A stretch of 64,000 nt of DNA from Aradus depressus (taxonomy: Eukaryota; Arthropoda; Insecta; Hemiptera; Aradidae): NCBI GenBank assembly GCA_963662175.1, contig OY759227.1, positions 528,501-592,500 on the forward strand, read 5' to 3'. Below, in pieces: positions 12,130 to 24,956 of this stretch. Under the pieces are notes generated by a model that was not told the DNA's origin, did not search any database, and saw only the letters and a list, made by a program, of their open reading frames with translations. Position numbers and translations under genes: made by a program. How positions within the stretch are numbered: position 1 is the first letter of the stretch; each line of letters begins with the position of its first letter.

Positions 12130-12590
12130 CTCGAAAACCCAGTTGAGCATCCTTCATGAATTTTTTATCAAGGGGGCATATTACTATACTTTGTCTATGC
12201 AAAGGTTGACGACTCACACTGCTGCCCCACAGTAGGTCCGAAGGAGGGAGTGCTCATTAGAGCTGGGGATGTACATTGCTATACTACCTCCATACCCACA
12301 TTGATATACTACTTCCATACCCCAAAGTGGGTGTGGGACTCTCTGGGTACGTCTCGAAAACCCAGTTGAGCATCTTTCAGGAATTTTTTGGCAAGGGGGC
12401 GTATTACTTTATTTTGTCTATGCAAAGGTTGAGGACTCACACTGCTGCCCCACAGTAGGTCCGTAGGAGGGAGTGCTCATTAGAGCTGGGGTGTACATTG
12501 CTATACTACCTTCATACCCACATTGATATACTACCTCCATACTGCAAAGTAGGTGTGGGACTCTCTGGGTACGTCTCGAAAACCCAGTTG
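12130..12590 (+). repeat. Truncated second five-monomer cassette
   Basis: Monomers (i) and (ii) of the cassette, with (ii) now carrying ttggcaagg and aagtgggtgtgg. The join to the 3095-bp unit falls in the following monomer, after ctgcaaagtagg near 12543. Confidence 0.82.
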
Positions 12591-15500
12591 AGCATCCTTC
12601 AGGAATTTTTTGGCGAGGGGGCGTATTACTTTACTTTGTCTATGTAAGGTTGAGGACTCACACTGCTGCCCCACAGTAGGTCCGAAGGAGGGAGTGCTCA
12701 TTAGAGCTGGGGTGTACATTGCTATACTACCTTCATACCCACATTGATATACTACCTCCATACCCCAAAGTAGGTGTGGGACTCTCTGGGTACGTCTCGA
12801 AAACCTAGTTGAGCATCCTTCAGGAATTTTTTGGCAAGGGGGCGTTTTACTTTACTTTGTCTATGCAAAGGTTGAGGACTCACACTGCTGCCCCACAGTA
12901 GGTCCGAAGGAGGGAGTGCTCATTAGAGCTGGGGATGTACATTGCTATACTACCTCCATACCCACATTGATATACAACCTCCATACCCCAAAGTAGGTGT
13001 GGGACTCTCTGGGTACGTCCCGAAAACCCAGTTGAGCATCCTTCATGAATTTTTTGGCAAGGGGGCATATTATTATACTTTGTCTTTGCAAAGGTTGAGG
13101 ACACACTGCTGCCCCACAGTAGGTCCGAAGGAGGGAGTGCTCATTAGAGCTGGGGGTATACATTGGTATACTACCTTCATACCCACATTGATATACTACC
13201 TCCATACCCCAAAGTAGGTGTGGGACTCTCTGGGTACGTCTCGAAAACCTAGTTGAGCATCCTTCAGGAATTTTTTGGAAAGGGGGCGTATTACTTTACT
13301 TTGTCTATGCAAAGGTTGAGGACTCACACTGCTGCCCCACAGTAGGTCCGAAGGAGGGAGTGCTCATTAGAGCTGGGGATGTACATTGCTATACTACCTC
13401 CATACCCACATTGATATACAACCTCCATACCCCAAAGTAGGTGTGGGACTCTCTGGGTACGTCCCGAAAACCCAGTTGAGCATCCTTCATGAATTTTTTG
13501 GCAAGGGGGCATATTACTATACTTTGTCTTTGCAAAGGTTGAGGACACACTGCTGCCCCACAGTAGGTCCGAAGGAGGGAGTGCTCATTAGAGCTGGGGG
13601 TATACATTGGTATACTACCTTCATACCCACATTGATATACTACCTCCATACCCCAAAGTAGGAGTGGGACTCTCTGGGTACGTCTCGAAAACCCAGTTGA
13701 GCATCCTTCAGGAATTTTTTGGCAAGGGGGCGTATTACTTTACTTTGTCTATGCAAAGGTTGAGGACTCACACTGCTGCCCCACAGTAGGTCCGAAAGAG
13801 GGAGTGCTCATTAGAGCTGGGGTGTACATTGCTATACTACCTTCATACCCACATTGATATACTACCTCCATACCCCAAAGTAGGTGTGAGACTCTCTGGG
13901 TACGTCTCGAAAACCCAGTTGAGCATCCTTCAGGAATTTTTTGGCAAGGGGGCATATTACTATACTTTGTCTATGCAAAGGTTGAGGACTCACACTGCTG
14001 CCCCACAGTAGGTCCGAAGGAGGGAGTGCTCATTAGAGCTGGGGATGTACATTGCTATACTTCCTCCATACGCACATTCATATACTACCTCCATACTCCA
14101 AAGTAGGTGTAGGACTCTCTGGGTACGTCCCGAAATCCCCAGTTGAGCATCCTTCATGAATTTTTTGGCAAGGGGGCGTATTACTTTACTTTGTCTATGC
14201 AAAGGTTGAGGACTCACACTGCTGCCCCACAGTAGGTCCGAAGGAGGGAGTGCTCATTAGAGCTGGGGATGTACATTGCTATACTTCCTCCATACGCACA
14301 TTGATATACTACCTCCATACTCCAAAGTAGGTGTGAGACTCTCTGGGTACGTCTCGAAAACCCAGTTGAGCATCCTTCAAGAATTTTTTGGCAAGGGGGC
14401 ATATTACTATACTTTGTCTATGCAAAGGTTGAGAACTCACACTGCTGCCCCACAGTAGGTCCGAAGGAGGGAGTGCTCATTAGAGCTGGGGATGTACATT
14501 GCTATACTTCCTCCATACGCACATTCATATACTACCTCCATACTCCAAAGTAGGTGTGGGACTCTCTGGGTACGTCCCGAAATCCCCAGTTGAGCATCCT
14601 TCATGAATTTTTTGGCAAGGGGGCGTATTACTTTACTTTGTCTATGCAAAGGTTGAGGACTCACACTGCTGCCCCACAGTAGGTCCGAAGGAGGGAGTGC
14701 ATTGCTATACTACCTTCATACCCACATTGATATACTACCTCCATACCCCAAAGTAGGTGTGGGACTCTCTGGTTACGTCTCGAAAACCCAGTTGAGCATC
14801 CTTCAAGAATTTTTTGGCAAGGGGGCATATTACTATACTGTGTCTCAGGAAAGGTTGAGGACTCACACTGCTGGCCCACAGTAGGTCCGAAGGAGGGAGT
14901 GCTCATTAGAGCTGTGGGTGTACATTGCTATACTACTTTCATACCCACATTGATATACTACCTCCATACCCCAAAGTAGGTGTGGGATTCTCTGGGTACG
15001 TCTCGAAAACCCAGTTGAGCATCCTTCAGGAATTTTTTGGCAAGGGGGCGTATTACTTTACTTTGTCTATGCAAAGGTTGAGGACTCACACTGCTGCCCC
15101 ACAGTAGGTCCGAAGGAGGGAGTGCTCATTAGAGCTGGGGATGTACATTGCTATACTACCTCCATACCCACATTGATATACTACCTCCATACCCCAAAAT
15201 AGGTGTGGGACTCTCTGGGTACGTCTCGAAAACCCAGTTGAGCATCCTTCAGGAATTTTTTGGCAAGGGGGCATATTACTATACTTTGTCTATGCAAAGG
15301 TTGAGGACTCACACTGCTGTCCCACAGTAGGTCCGAAGAAGGGAGTGCTCATTAGAGCTGGGGATGTACATTGCTATACTTCCTCCATACCCACATTCAT
15401 ATACTACCTCCATACTCCAAAGTAGGTGTGGGGCTCTCTGGGTACGTCCCGAAAACCCAGTTGAGCATCCTTCATGAATTTTTTGGCAAGGGGGCGTATT

Positions 15501-15625
15501 ACTTTACTTTGTCTATGCAAAGGTTGAGGACTCACACTGCTGCCCCACAGTAGGTCCGAAGGAGGGAGTGCTCATTAGAGCTGGAGTGTACATTGCTATA
15601 CTACCTTCATACCCACATTGATATA
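12531..15625 (+). repeat. 3095-bp 14-monomer higher-order unit, copy 1
   Basis: Monomers start at 12575, 12796, 13019, 13240, 13463, 13684, 13906, 14129, 14353, 14576, 14779, 15002, 15225 and 15448. Lengths are 221, 223, 221, 223, 221, 222, 223, 224, 223, 203, 223, 223, 223 and 222 bp. Every diagnostic variant checked (cgagggggcg with tatgtaagg, cgttttac, catattattatac, taggagtggg, cgaaatcccc, the 21-bp deletion, gtggggctctc) recurs 3095 bp downstream. The left limit lies between about 12490 and 12541. Confidence 0.93.
14576..14778 (+). repeat. 203-bp monomer (21-bp deletion)
   Basis: The 21-bp-deleted monomer on the cgaaatcccc background, tenth in the 3095-bp unit. It is followed by the ctggttacg and ctgtgtctcagg monomer, the same partner as at 7921. 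Confidence 0.92.
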
Positions 15626-18600
15626 CTACCTCCATACTGCAAAGTAGGTGTGGGACTCTCTGGGTACGTCTCGAAAACCCAGTTGAGCATCCTTCAGGAA
15701 TTTTTTGGCGAGGGGGCGTATTACTTTACTTTGTCTATGTAAGGTTGAGGACTCACACTGCTGCCCCACAGTAGGTCCGAAGGAGGGAGTGCTCATTAGA
15801 GCTGGGGTGTACATTGCTATACTACCTTCATACCCACATTGATATACTACCTCCATACCCCAAAGTAGGTGTGGGACTCTCTGGGTACGTCTCGAAAACC
15901 TAGTTGAGCATCCTTCAGGAATTTTTTGGCAAGGGGGCGTTTTACTTTACTTTGTCTATGCAAAGGTTGAGGACTCACACTGCTGCCCCACAGTAGGTCC
16001 GAAGGAGGGAGTGCTCATTAGAGCTGGGGATGTACATTGCTATACTACCTCCATACCCACATTGATATACAACCTCCATACCCCAAAGTAGGTGTGGGAC
16101 TCTCTGGGTACGTCCCGAAAACCCAGTTGAGCATCCTTCATGAATTTTTTGGCAAGGGGGCATATTATTATACTTTGTCTTTGCAAAGGTTGAGGACACA
16201 CTGCTGCCCCACAGTAGGTCCGAAGGAGGGAGTGCTCATTAGAGCTGGGGGTATACATTGGTATACTACCTTCATACCCACATTGATATACTACCTCCAT
16301 ACCCCAAAGTAGGTGTGGGACTCTCTGGGTACGTCTCGAAAACCTAGTTGAGCATCCTTCAGGAATTTTTTGGAAAGGGGGCGTATTACTTTACTTTGTC
16401 TATGCAAAGGTTGAGGACTCACACTGCTGCCCCACAGTAGGTCCGAAGGAGGGAGTGCTCATTAGAGCTGGGGATGTACATTGCTATACTACCTCCATAC
16501 CCACATTGATATACAACCTCCATACCCCAAAGTAGGTGTGGGACTCTCTGGGTACGTCCCGAAAACCCAGTTGAGCATCCTTCATGAATTTTTTGGCAAG
16601 GGGGCATATTACTATACTTTGTCTTTGCAAAGGTTGAGGACACACTGCTGCCCCACAGTAGGTCCGAAGGAGGGAGTGCTCATTAGAGCTGGGGGTATAC
16701 ATTGGTATACTACCTTCATACCCACATTGATATACTACCTCCATACCCCAAAGTAGGAGTGGGACTCTCTGGGTACGTCTCGAAAACCCAGTTGAGCATC
16801 CTTCAGGAATTTTTTGGCAAGGGGGCGTATTACTTTACTTTGTCTATGCAAAGGTTGAGGACTCACACTGCTGCCCCACAGTAGGTCCGAAAGAGGGAGT
16901 GCTCATTAGAGCTGGGGTGTACATTGCTATACTACCTTCATACCCACATTGATATACTACCTCCATACCCCAAAGTAGGTGTGAGACTCTCTGGGTACGT
17001 CTCGAAAACCCAGTTGAGCATCCTTCAGGAATTTTTTGGCAAGGGGGCATATTACTATACTTTGTCTATGCAAAGGTTGAGGACTCACACTGCTGCCCCA
17101 CAGTAGGTCCGAAGGAGGGAGTGCTCATTAGAGCTGGGGATGTACATTGCTATACTTCCTCCATACGCACATTCATATACTACCTCCATACTCCAAAGTA
17201 GGTGTAGGACTCTCTGGGTACGTCCCGAAATCCCCAGTTGAGCATCCTTCATGAATTTTTTGGCAAGGGGGCGTATTACTTTACTTTGTCTATGCAAAGG
17301 TTGAGGACTCACACTGCTGCCCCACAGTAGGTCCGAAGGAGGGAGTGCTCATTAGAGCTGGGGATGTACATTGCTATACTTCCTCCATACGCACATTGAT
17401 ATACTACCTCCATACTCCAAAGTAGGTGTGAGACTCTCTGGGTACGTCTCGAAAACCCAGTTGAGCATCCTTCAAGAATTTTTTGGCAAGGGGGCATATT
17501 ACTATACTTTGTCTATGCAAAGGTTGAGAACTCACACTGCTGCCCCACAGTAGGTCCGAAGGAGGGAGTGCTCATTAGAGCTGGGGATGTACATTGCTAT
17601 ACTTCCTCCATACGCACATTCATATACTACCTCCATACTCCAAAGTAGGTGTGGGACTCTCTGGGTACGTCCCGAAATCCCCAGTTGAGCATCCTTCATG
17701 AATTTTTTGGCAAGGGGGCGTATTACTTTACTTTGTCTATGCAAAGGTTGAGGACTCACACTGCTGCCCCACAGTAGGTCCGAAGGAGGGAGTGCATTGC
17801 TATACTACCTTCATACCCACATTGATATACTACCTCCATACCCCAAAGTAGGTGTGGGACTCTCTGGTTACGTCTCGAAAACCCAGTTGAGCATCCTTCA
17901 AGAATTTTTTGGCAAGGGGGCATATTACTATACTGTGTCTCAGGAAAGGTTGAGGACTCACACTGCTGGCCCACAGTAGGTCCGAAGGAGGGAGTGCTCA
18001 TTAGAGCTGTGGGTGTACATTGCTATACTACTTTCATACCCACATTGATATACTACCTCCATACCCCAAAGTAGGTGTGGGATTCTCTGGGTACGTCTCG
18101 AAAACCCAGTTGAGCATCCTTCAGGAATTTTTTGGCAAGGGGGCGTATTACTTTACTTTGTCTATGCAAAGGTTGAGGACTCACACTGCTGCCCCACAGT
18201 AGGTCCGAAGGAGGGAGTGCTCATTAGAGCTGGGGATGTACATTGCTATACTACCTCCATACCCACATTGATATACTACCTCCATACCCCAAAATAGGTG
18301 TGGGACTCTCTGGGTACGTCTCGAAAACCCAGTTGAGCATCCTTCAGGAATTTTTTGGCAAGGGGGCATATTACTATACTTTGTCTATGCAAAGGTTGAG
18401 GACTCACACTGCTGTCCCACAGTAGGTCCGAAGAAGGGAGTGCTCATTAGAGCTGGGGATGTACATTGCTATACTTCCTCCATACCCACATTCATATACT
18501 ACCTCCATACTCCAAAGTAGGTGTGGGGCTCTCTGGGTACGTCCCGAAAACCCAGTTGAGCATCCTTCATGAATTTTTTGGCAAGGGGGCGTATTACTTT

Positions 18601-18720
18601 ACTTTGTCTATGCAAAGGTTGAGGACTCACACTGCTGCCCCACAGTAGGTCCGAAGGAGGGAGTGCTCATTAGAGCTGGAGTGTACATTGCTATACTACC
18701 TTCATACCCACATTGATATA
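15626..18720 (+). repeat. 3095-bp 14-monomer higher-order unit, copy 2
   Basis: Same 14 monomers in the same order and with the same lengths (starts 15670 to 18543). I saw no difference from copy 1 in the monomers compared, which suggests a very recent duplication. It ends before about 18,731, where ccccaaag replaces the ctgcaaag that begins copy 2. Confidence 0.93.
17671..17873 (+). repeat. 203-bp monomer (21-bp deletion)
   Basis: Equivalent of the 14576 monomer in the second 3095-bp unit, exactly 3095 bp downstream. Confidence 0.92.
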
Positions 18721-19599
18721 CTACCTCCATACCCCAAAGTAGGTGTGGGACTCTCTGGGTACGTCTCGAAAACCCAGTTGAGCATCCTTCAAGAATTTTT
18801 TGGCAAGGGGGCATATTACTATACTGTGTCTATGGAAAGGTTGAGGACTCACACTGCTGGCCCACAGTAGGTCCGAAGGAGGGAGTGCTCATTAGAGCTG
18901 TGGGTGTATATTGCTATACTAACTTCATACCCACATTGATATACTACCACCATACCCCAAAGTAGGTGTGGGACTCTCTGGGTACGTCTCGAAAACCCAG
19001 TTGAGCATCCTTCAGGAATTTTTTGGCAAGGGGGCGTATTACTTTACTTTGTCTATGCAAAGGTTGAGGACTCACACTGCTGCCCCACAGTAGGTCCGAA
19101 GGAGGGAGTGCTCATTAGAGCTGGGGTGTACATTGCTATACTACCTTCATACCCACATTGATATACTACCTCCATACCCCAAAGTAGGTGTGGGACTCTC
19201 TGGGTACGTCTCGAAAACCCAGTTGAGCATCCTTCATGAATTTTTTATCAAGGGGGCATATTACTATACTTTGTCTATGCAAAGGTTGACGACTCACACT
19301 GCTGCCCCACAGTAGGTCCGAAGGAGGGAGTGCTCATTAGAGCTGGGGATGTACATTGCTATACTACCTCCATACCCACATTGATATACTACTTCCATAC
19401 CCCAAAGTAGGTGTGGGACTCTCTGGGTACGTCTCGAAAACCCAGTTGAGCATCTTTCAGGAATTTTTTGGAAAGGGGGCGTATTACTTTATTTTGTCTA
19501 TGCAAAGGTTGAGGACTCACACTGCTGCCCCACAGTAGGTCCGTAGGAGGGAGTGCTCATTAGAGCTGGGGTGTACATTGCTATACTACCTTCATACCC
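18721..19599 (+). repeat. Linker segment between 3095- and 1538-bp units
   Basis: Monomers at 18765, 18988, 19210 and 19433. They resemble 10.57-11.46 kb at an offset of 8193 bp, but with ctaccaccat and ctctctggg where 10.7 kb has ccaccaccat and ctctcgggg. From 19.1 kb on, the closer match is 8.96-10.9 kb at an offset of 10,176 bp. Confidence 0.75.
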
Positions 19600-21137
19600 A
19601 CATTGATATACTACCTCCATACTGCAAAGTAGGTGTGGGACTCTCTGGGTACGTCTCGAAAACCCAGTTGAGCATCCTTCAAGAATTTTTTGGCAAGGGG
19701 GCATATTACTATACTGTGTCTATGGAAAGGTTGAGGACTCACACTGCTGCCCCACAGTAGGTCCGAAGGAGGGAGTGCATTGCTATACTACCTTCATACC
19801 CACATTTATATACTACCTCCATACCCCAAAGTAGGTGTGGGACTCTCTGGTTACGTCTCGAAAACCCAGTTGAGCATCCTTCAAGAATTTTTTGGCAAGG
19901 GGGCATATTACTATACTGTGTCTCAGGAAAGGTTGAGGACTCACACTGCTGGCCCACAGTAGGTCCGAAGGAGGGAGTGCTCATTAGAGCTGTGGGTGTA
20001 CATTGCTATACTACTTTCATACCCACATTGATATACTACCTCCATACCCCAAAGTAGGTGTGGGATTCTCTGGGTACGTCTCGAAAACCCAGTTGAGCAT
20101 CCTTCAGGAATTTTTTGGCAAGGGGGCGTATTACTTTACTTTGTCTATGCAAAGGTTGAGGACTCACACTGCTGCCCCACAGTAGGTCCGAAGGAGGGAG
20201 TGCTCATTAGAGCTGGGGATGTACATTGCTATACTACCTCCATACCCACATTGATATACTACCTCCATACCCCAAAATAGGTGTGGGACTCTCTGGGTAC
20301 GTCTCGAAAACCCAGTTGAGCATCCTTCAGGAATTTTTTGGCAAGGGGGCATATTACTATACTTTGTCTATGCAAAGGTTGAGGACTCACACTGCTGTCC
20401 CACAGTAGGTCCGAAGAAGGGAGTGCTCATTAGAGCTGGGGATGTACATTGCTATACTTCCTCCATACCCACATTCATATACTACCTCCATACTCCAAAG
20501 TAGGTGTGGGACTCTCTGGGTACGTCCCGAAAACCCAGTTGAGCATCCTTCATGAATTTTTTGGCAAGGGGGCGTATTACTTTACTTTGTCTATGCAAAG
20601 GTTGAGGACTCACACTGCTGCCCCACAGTAGGTCCGAAGGAGGGAGTGCTCATTAGAGCTGGAGTGTACATTGCTATACTACCTTCATACCCACATTGAT
20701 ATACTACCTCCATACCCCAAACTAGGTGTGGGACTCTCTGGGTACGTCTCGAAAACCCAGTTGAGCATCCTTCAAGAATTTTTTGGCAAGGGGGCATATT
20801 ACTATACTGTGTCTATGGAAAGGTTGAGGACTCACACTGCTGGCCCACAGTAGGTCCGAAGGAGGGAGTGCTCATTAGAGCTGTGGGTGTATATTGCTAT
20901 ACTAACTTCATACCCACATTGATATACCACCACCATACCCCAAAGTAGGTGTGGGACTCTCGGGGTACGTCTCGAAAACCCAGTTGAGCATCCTTCAGGA
21001 ATTTTTTGGCAAGGGGGCGTATTACTTTACTTTGTCTATGCAAAGGTTGAGGACTCACACTGCTGCCCCACAGTAGGTCCGAAGGAGGGAGTGCTCATTA
21101 GAGCTGGGGTGTACATTGCTATACTACCTTCATACCC
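19600..21137 (+). repeat. 1538-bp seven-monomer unit, copy 1
   Basis: Lengths 202, 223, 223, 223, 222, 223 and 222 bp (starts 19655, 19857, 20080, 20303, 20526, 20748, 20971). Markers are the 21-bp deletion, ctgtgtctcagg, gtgggattctc, ccaaaatagg, cccgaaaacc with ttcatg, ccaaactagg, and ataccaccacc with ctctcgggg. One private change, cacatttatata near 19,805, is absent from copy 2. Confidence 0.9.
19655..19856 (+). repeat. 202-bp monomer (21-bp deletion)
   Basis: Carries the ttcaag and ctgtgtctatgg background, like the copy at 9479, and opens the first 1538-bp unit. Confidence 0.92.
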
Positions 21138-22675
21138 ACATTGATATACTACCTCCATACTGCAAAGTAGGTGTGGGACTCTCTGGGTACGTCTCGAAAA
21201 CCCAGTTGAGCATCCTTCAAGAATTTTTTGGCAAGGGGGCATATTACTATACTGTGTCTATGGAAAGGTTGAGGACTCACACTGCTGCCCCACAGTAGGT
21301 CCGAAGGAGGGAGTGCATTGCTATACTACCTTCATACCCACATTGATATACTACCTCCATACCCCAAAGTAGGTGTGGGACTCTCTGGTTACGTCTCGAA
21401 AACCCAGTTGAGCATCCTTCAAGAATTTTTTGGCAAGGGGGCATATTACTATACTGTGTCTCAGGAAAGGTTGAGGACTCACACTGCTGGCCCACAGTAG
21501 GTCCGAAGGAGGGAGTGCTCATTAGAGCTGTGGGTGTACATTGCTATACTACTTTCATACCCACATTGATATACTACCTCCATACCCCAAAGTAGGTGTG
21601 GGATTCTCTGGGTACGTCTCGAAAACCCAGTTGAGCATCCTTCAGGAATTTTTTGGCAAGGGGGCGTATTACTTTACTTTGTCTATGCAAAGGTTGAGGA
21701 CTCACACTGCTGCCCCACAGTAGGTCCGAAGGAGGGAGTGCTCATTAGAGCTGGGGATGTACATTGCTATACTACCTCCATACCCACATTGATATACTAC
21801 CTCCATACCCCAAAATAGGTGTGGGACTCTCTGGGTACGTCTCGAAAACCCAGTTGAGCATCCTTCAGGAATTTTTTGGCAAGGGGGCATATTACTATAC
21901 TTTGTCTATGCAAAGGTTGAGGACTCACACTGCTGTCCCACAGTAGGTCCGAAGAAGGGAGTGCTCATTAGAGCTGGGGATGTACATTGCTATACTTCCT
22001 CCATACCCACATTCATATACTACCTCCATACTCCAAAGTAGGTGTGGGACTCTCTGGGTACGTCCCGAAAACCCAGTTGAGCATCCTTCATGAATTTTTT
22101 GGCAAGGGGGCGTATTACTTTACTTTGTCTATGCAAAGGTTGAGGACTCACACTGCTGCCCCACAGTAGGTCCGAAGGAGGGAGTGCTCATTAGAGCTGG
22201 AGTGTACATTGCTATACTACCTTCATACCCACATTGATATACTACCTCCATACCCCAAACTAGGTGTGGGACTCTCTGGGTACGTCTCGAAAACCCAGTT
22301 GAGCATCCTTCAAGAATTTTTTGGCAAGGGGGCATATTACTATACTGTGTCTATGGAAAGGTTGAGGACTCACACTGCTGGCCCACAGTAGGTCCGAAGG
22401 AGGGAGTGCTCATTAGAGCTGTGGGTGTATATTGCTATACTAACTTCATACCCACATTGATATACCACCACCATACCCCAAAGTAGGTGTGGGACTCTCG
22501 GGGTACGTCTCGAAAACCCAGTTGAGCATCCTTCAGGAATTTTTTGGCAAGGGGGCGTATTACTTTACTTTGTCTATGCAAAGGTTGAGGACTCACACTG
22601 CTGCCCCACAGTAGGTCCGAAGGAGGGAGTGCTCATTAGAGCTGGGGTGTACATTGCTATACTACCTTCATACCC
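21138..22675 (+). repeat. 1538-bp seven-monomer unit, copy 2
   Basis: The same series exactly 1538 bp downstream (starts 21193, 21395, 21618, 21841, 22064, 22286, 22509). The unit differs at its left flank: ccgaagg near 21,079 against ccgtagg near 19,541. This places the crossover between there and ctgcaaag at 19,622 / 21,160. Confidence 0.9.
21193..21394 (+). repeat. 202-bp monomer (21-bp deletion), rightmost copy
   Basis: Copy of the 19655 monomer in the second 1538-bp unit. No 21-bp-deleted monomer is seen to the right of this one, so the allele is confined to about 6.4-21.4 kb. Confidence 0.92.
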
Positions 22676-22730
22676 ACATTGATATACTACCTCCATACCC
22701 CAAAGTAGGTGTGGGACTCTCTGGGTACGT

Positions 22731-23843
22731 CTCGAAAACCCAGTTGAGCATCCTTCATGAATTTTTTATCAAGGGGGCATATTACTATACTTTGTCTATG
22801 CAAAGGTTGACGACTCACACTGCTGCCCCACAGTAGGTCCGAAGGAGGGAGTGCTCATTAGAGCTGGGGATGTACATTGCTATACTACCTCCATACCCAC
22901 ATTGATATACTACTTCCATACCCCAAAGTAGGTGTGGGACTCTCTGGGTACGTCTCGAAAACCCAGTTGAGCATCTTTCAGGAATTTTTTGGAAAGGGGG
23001 CGTATTACTTTATTTTGTCTATGCAAAGGTTGAGGACTCACACTGCTGCCCCACAGTAGGTCCGTAGGAGGGAGTGCTCATTAGAGCTGGGGTGTACATT
23101 GCTATACTACCTTCATACCCACATTGATATACTACCTCCATACTGCAAAGTAGGTGTGGGACTCTCTGGGTACGTCTCGAAAACCCAGTTGAGCATCCTT
23201 CAAGAATTTTTTGGCAAGGGGGCATATTACTATACTGTGTCTATGGAAAGGTTGAGGACTCACACTGCTGGCCCACAGTAGGTCCGAAGGAGGGAGTGCT
23301 CATTAGAGCTGTGGGTGTACATTGCTATACTACCTTCATACCCACATTGATATACTACCTCCATACCCCAAAGTAGGTGTGGGACTCTCTGGGTACGTCC
23401 CGAAAACCCAGTTGAGCATCCTTCATGAATTTTTTGGCAAGGGGGCATATTACTATACTTTGTCTATGCAAAGGTTGAGGACTCACACTGCTGCCCCACA
23501 GTAGGTCCGAAGGACGGAGTGCTCATTACAGCTGGGGATGTACATTGCTATACTTCCTCCATACCCACATTGATATACTACCTCCATACCCCAAAGTAGG
23601 TGTGGGACTCTCCGGGTACGTCTCGAAAACCCAGTTGAGCATCCTTCAGGAATTTTTTGTCAAGGGGGCATATTACTATACTTTGTCTATGCAAAGGTTG
23701 AGGACTCACACTGCTGCCCCACAGTAGGTCCGAAGGAGGGAGTGCTCATTAGAGCTGGGGTGTACATTGCTATACTACCTTCATACCCACATTGATATAC
23801 TACCTCCATACCCCAAAGTAGGTGTGGGACTCTCTGGGTACGT
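22731..23843 (+). repeat. Five-monomer cassette (1113 bp), second locus, copy 1
   Basis: The same five-monomer order as at 11017, with an offset of 11,714 bp and the same private variants, including ctctccgggtac near 23,610 (11,896 in the left copy). Confidence 0.9.
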
Positions 23844-24956
23844 CTCGAAAACCCAGTTGAGCATCCTTCATGAATTTTTTATCAAGGGGGCATATTACTA
23901 TACTTTGTCTATGCAAAGGTTGACGACTCACACTGCTGCCCCACAGTAGGTCCGAAGGAGGGAGTGCTCATTAGAGCTGGGGATGTACATTGCTATACTA
24001 CCTCCATACCCACATTGATATACTACTTCCATACCCCAAAGTGGGTGTGGGACTCTCTGGGTACGTCTCGAAAACCCAGTTGAGCATCTTTCAGGAATTT
24101 TTTGGCAAGGGGGCGTATTACTTTATTTTGTCTATGCAAAGGTTGAGGACTCACACTGCTGCCCCACAGTAGGTCCGTAGGAGGGAGTGCTCATTAGAGC
24201 TGGGGTGTACATTGCTATACTACCTTCATACCCACATTGATATACTACCTCCATACTGCAAAGTAGGTGTGGGACTCTCTGGGTACGTCTCGAAAACCCA
24301 GTTGAGCATCCTTCAAGAGTTTTTTGGCAAGGGGGCATATTACTATACTGTGTCTATGGAAAGGTTGAGGACTCACACTGCTGGCCCACAATAGGTCCGA
24401 AGGAGGGAGTGCTCATTAGAGCTGTGGGTGTACATTGCTATACTACCTTCATACCCACATTGATATACTACCTCCATACCCCAAAGTAGGTGTGGGACTC
24501 TCTGGGTACGTCCCGAAAACCCAGTTGAGCATCCTTCATGAATTTTTTGGCAAGGGGGCATATTACTATACTTTGTCTATGCAAAGGTTGAGGACTCACA
24601 CTGCTGCCCCACAGTAGGTCCGAAGGACGGAGTGCTCATTACAGCTGGGGATGTACATTGCTATACTTCCTCCATACCCACATTGATATACTACCTCCAT
24701 ACCCCAAAGTAGGTGTGGGACTCTCTGGGTACGTCTCGAAAACCCAGTTGAGCATCCTTCAGGAATTTTTTGTCAAGGGGGCATATTACTATACTTTGTC
24801 TATGCAAAGGTTGAGGACTCACACTGCTGCCCCACAGTACGTCCGAAGGAGGGAGTGCTCATTAGAGCTGGGGTGTACATTGCTATACTACCTTCATACC
24901 CACATTGATATACTACCTCCATACCCCAAAGTAGGTGTGGGACTCTCTGGGTACGT
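23844..24956 (+). repeat. Five-monomer cassette (1113 bp), second locus, copy 2
   Basis: Tandem copy, 1113 bp downstream. It acquires ttcaagagtttttt in monomer (iii), and cagtacgtcc (C for G, near 24,839) in the last monomer. Both pass on to the following 1311-bp units, so the order of events runs from left to right here. Confidence 0.88.
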
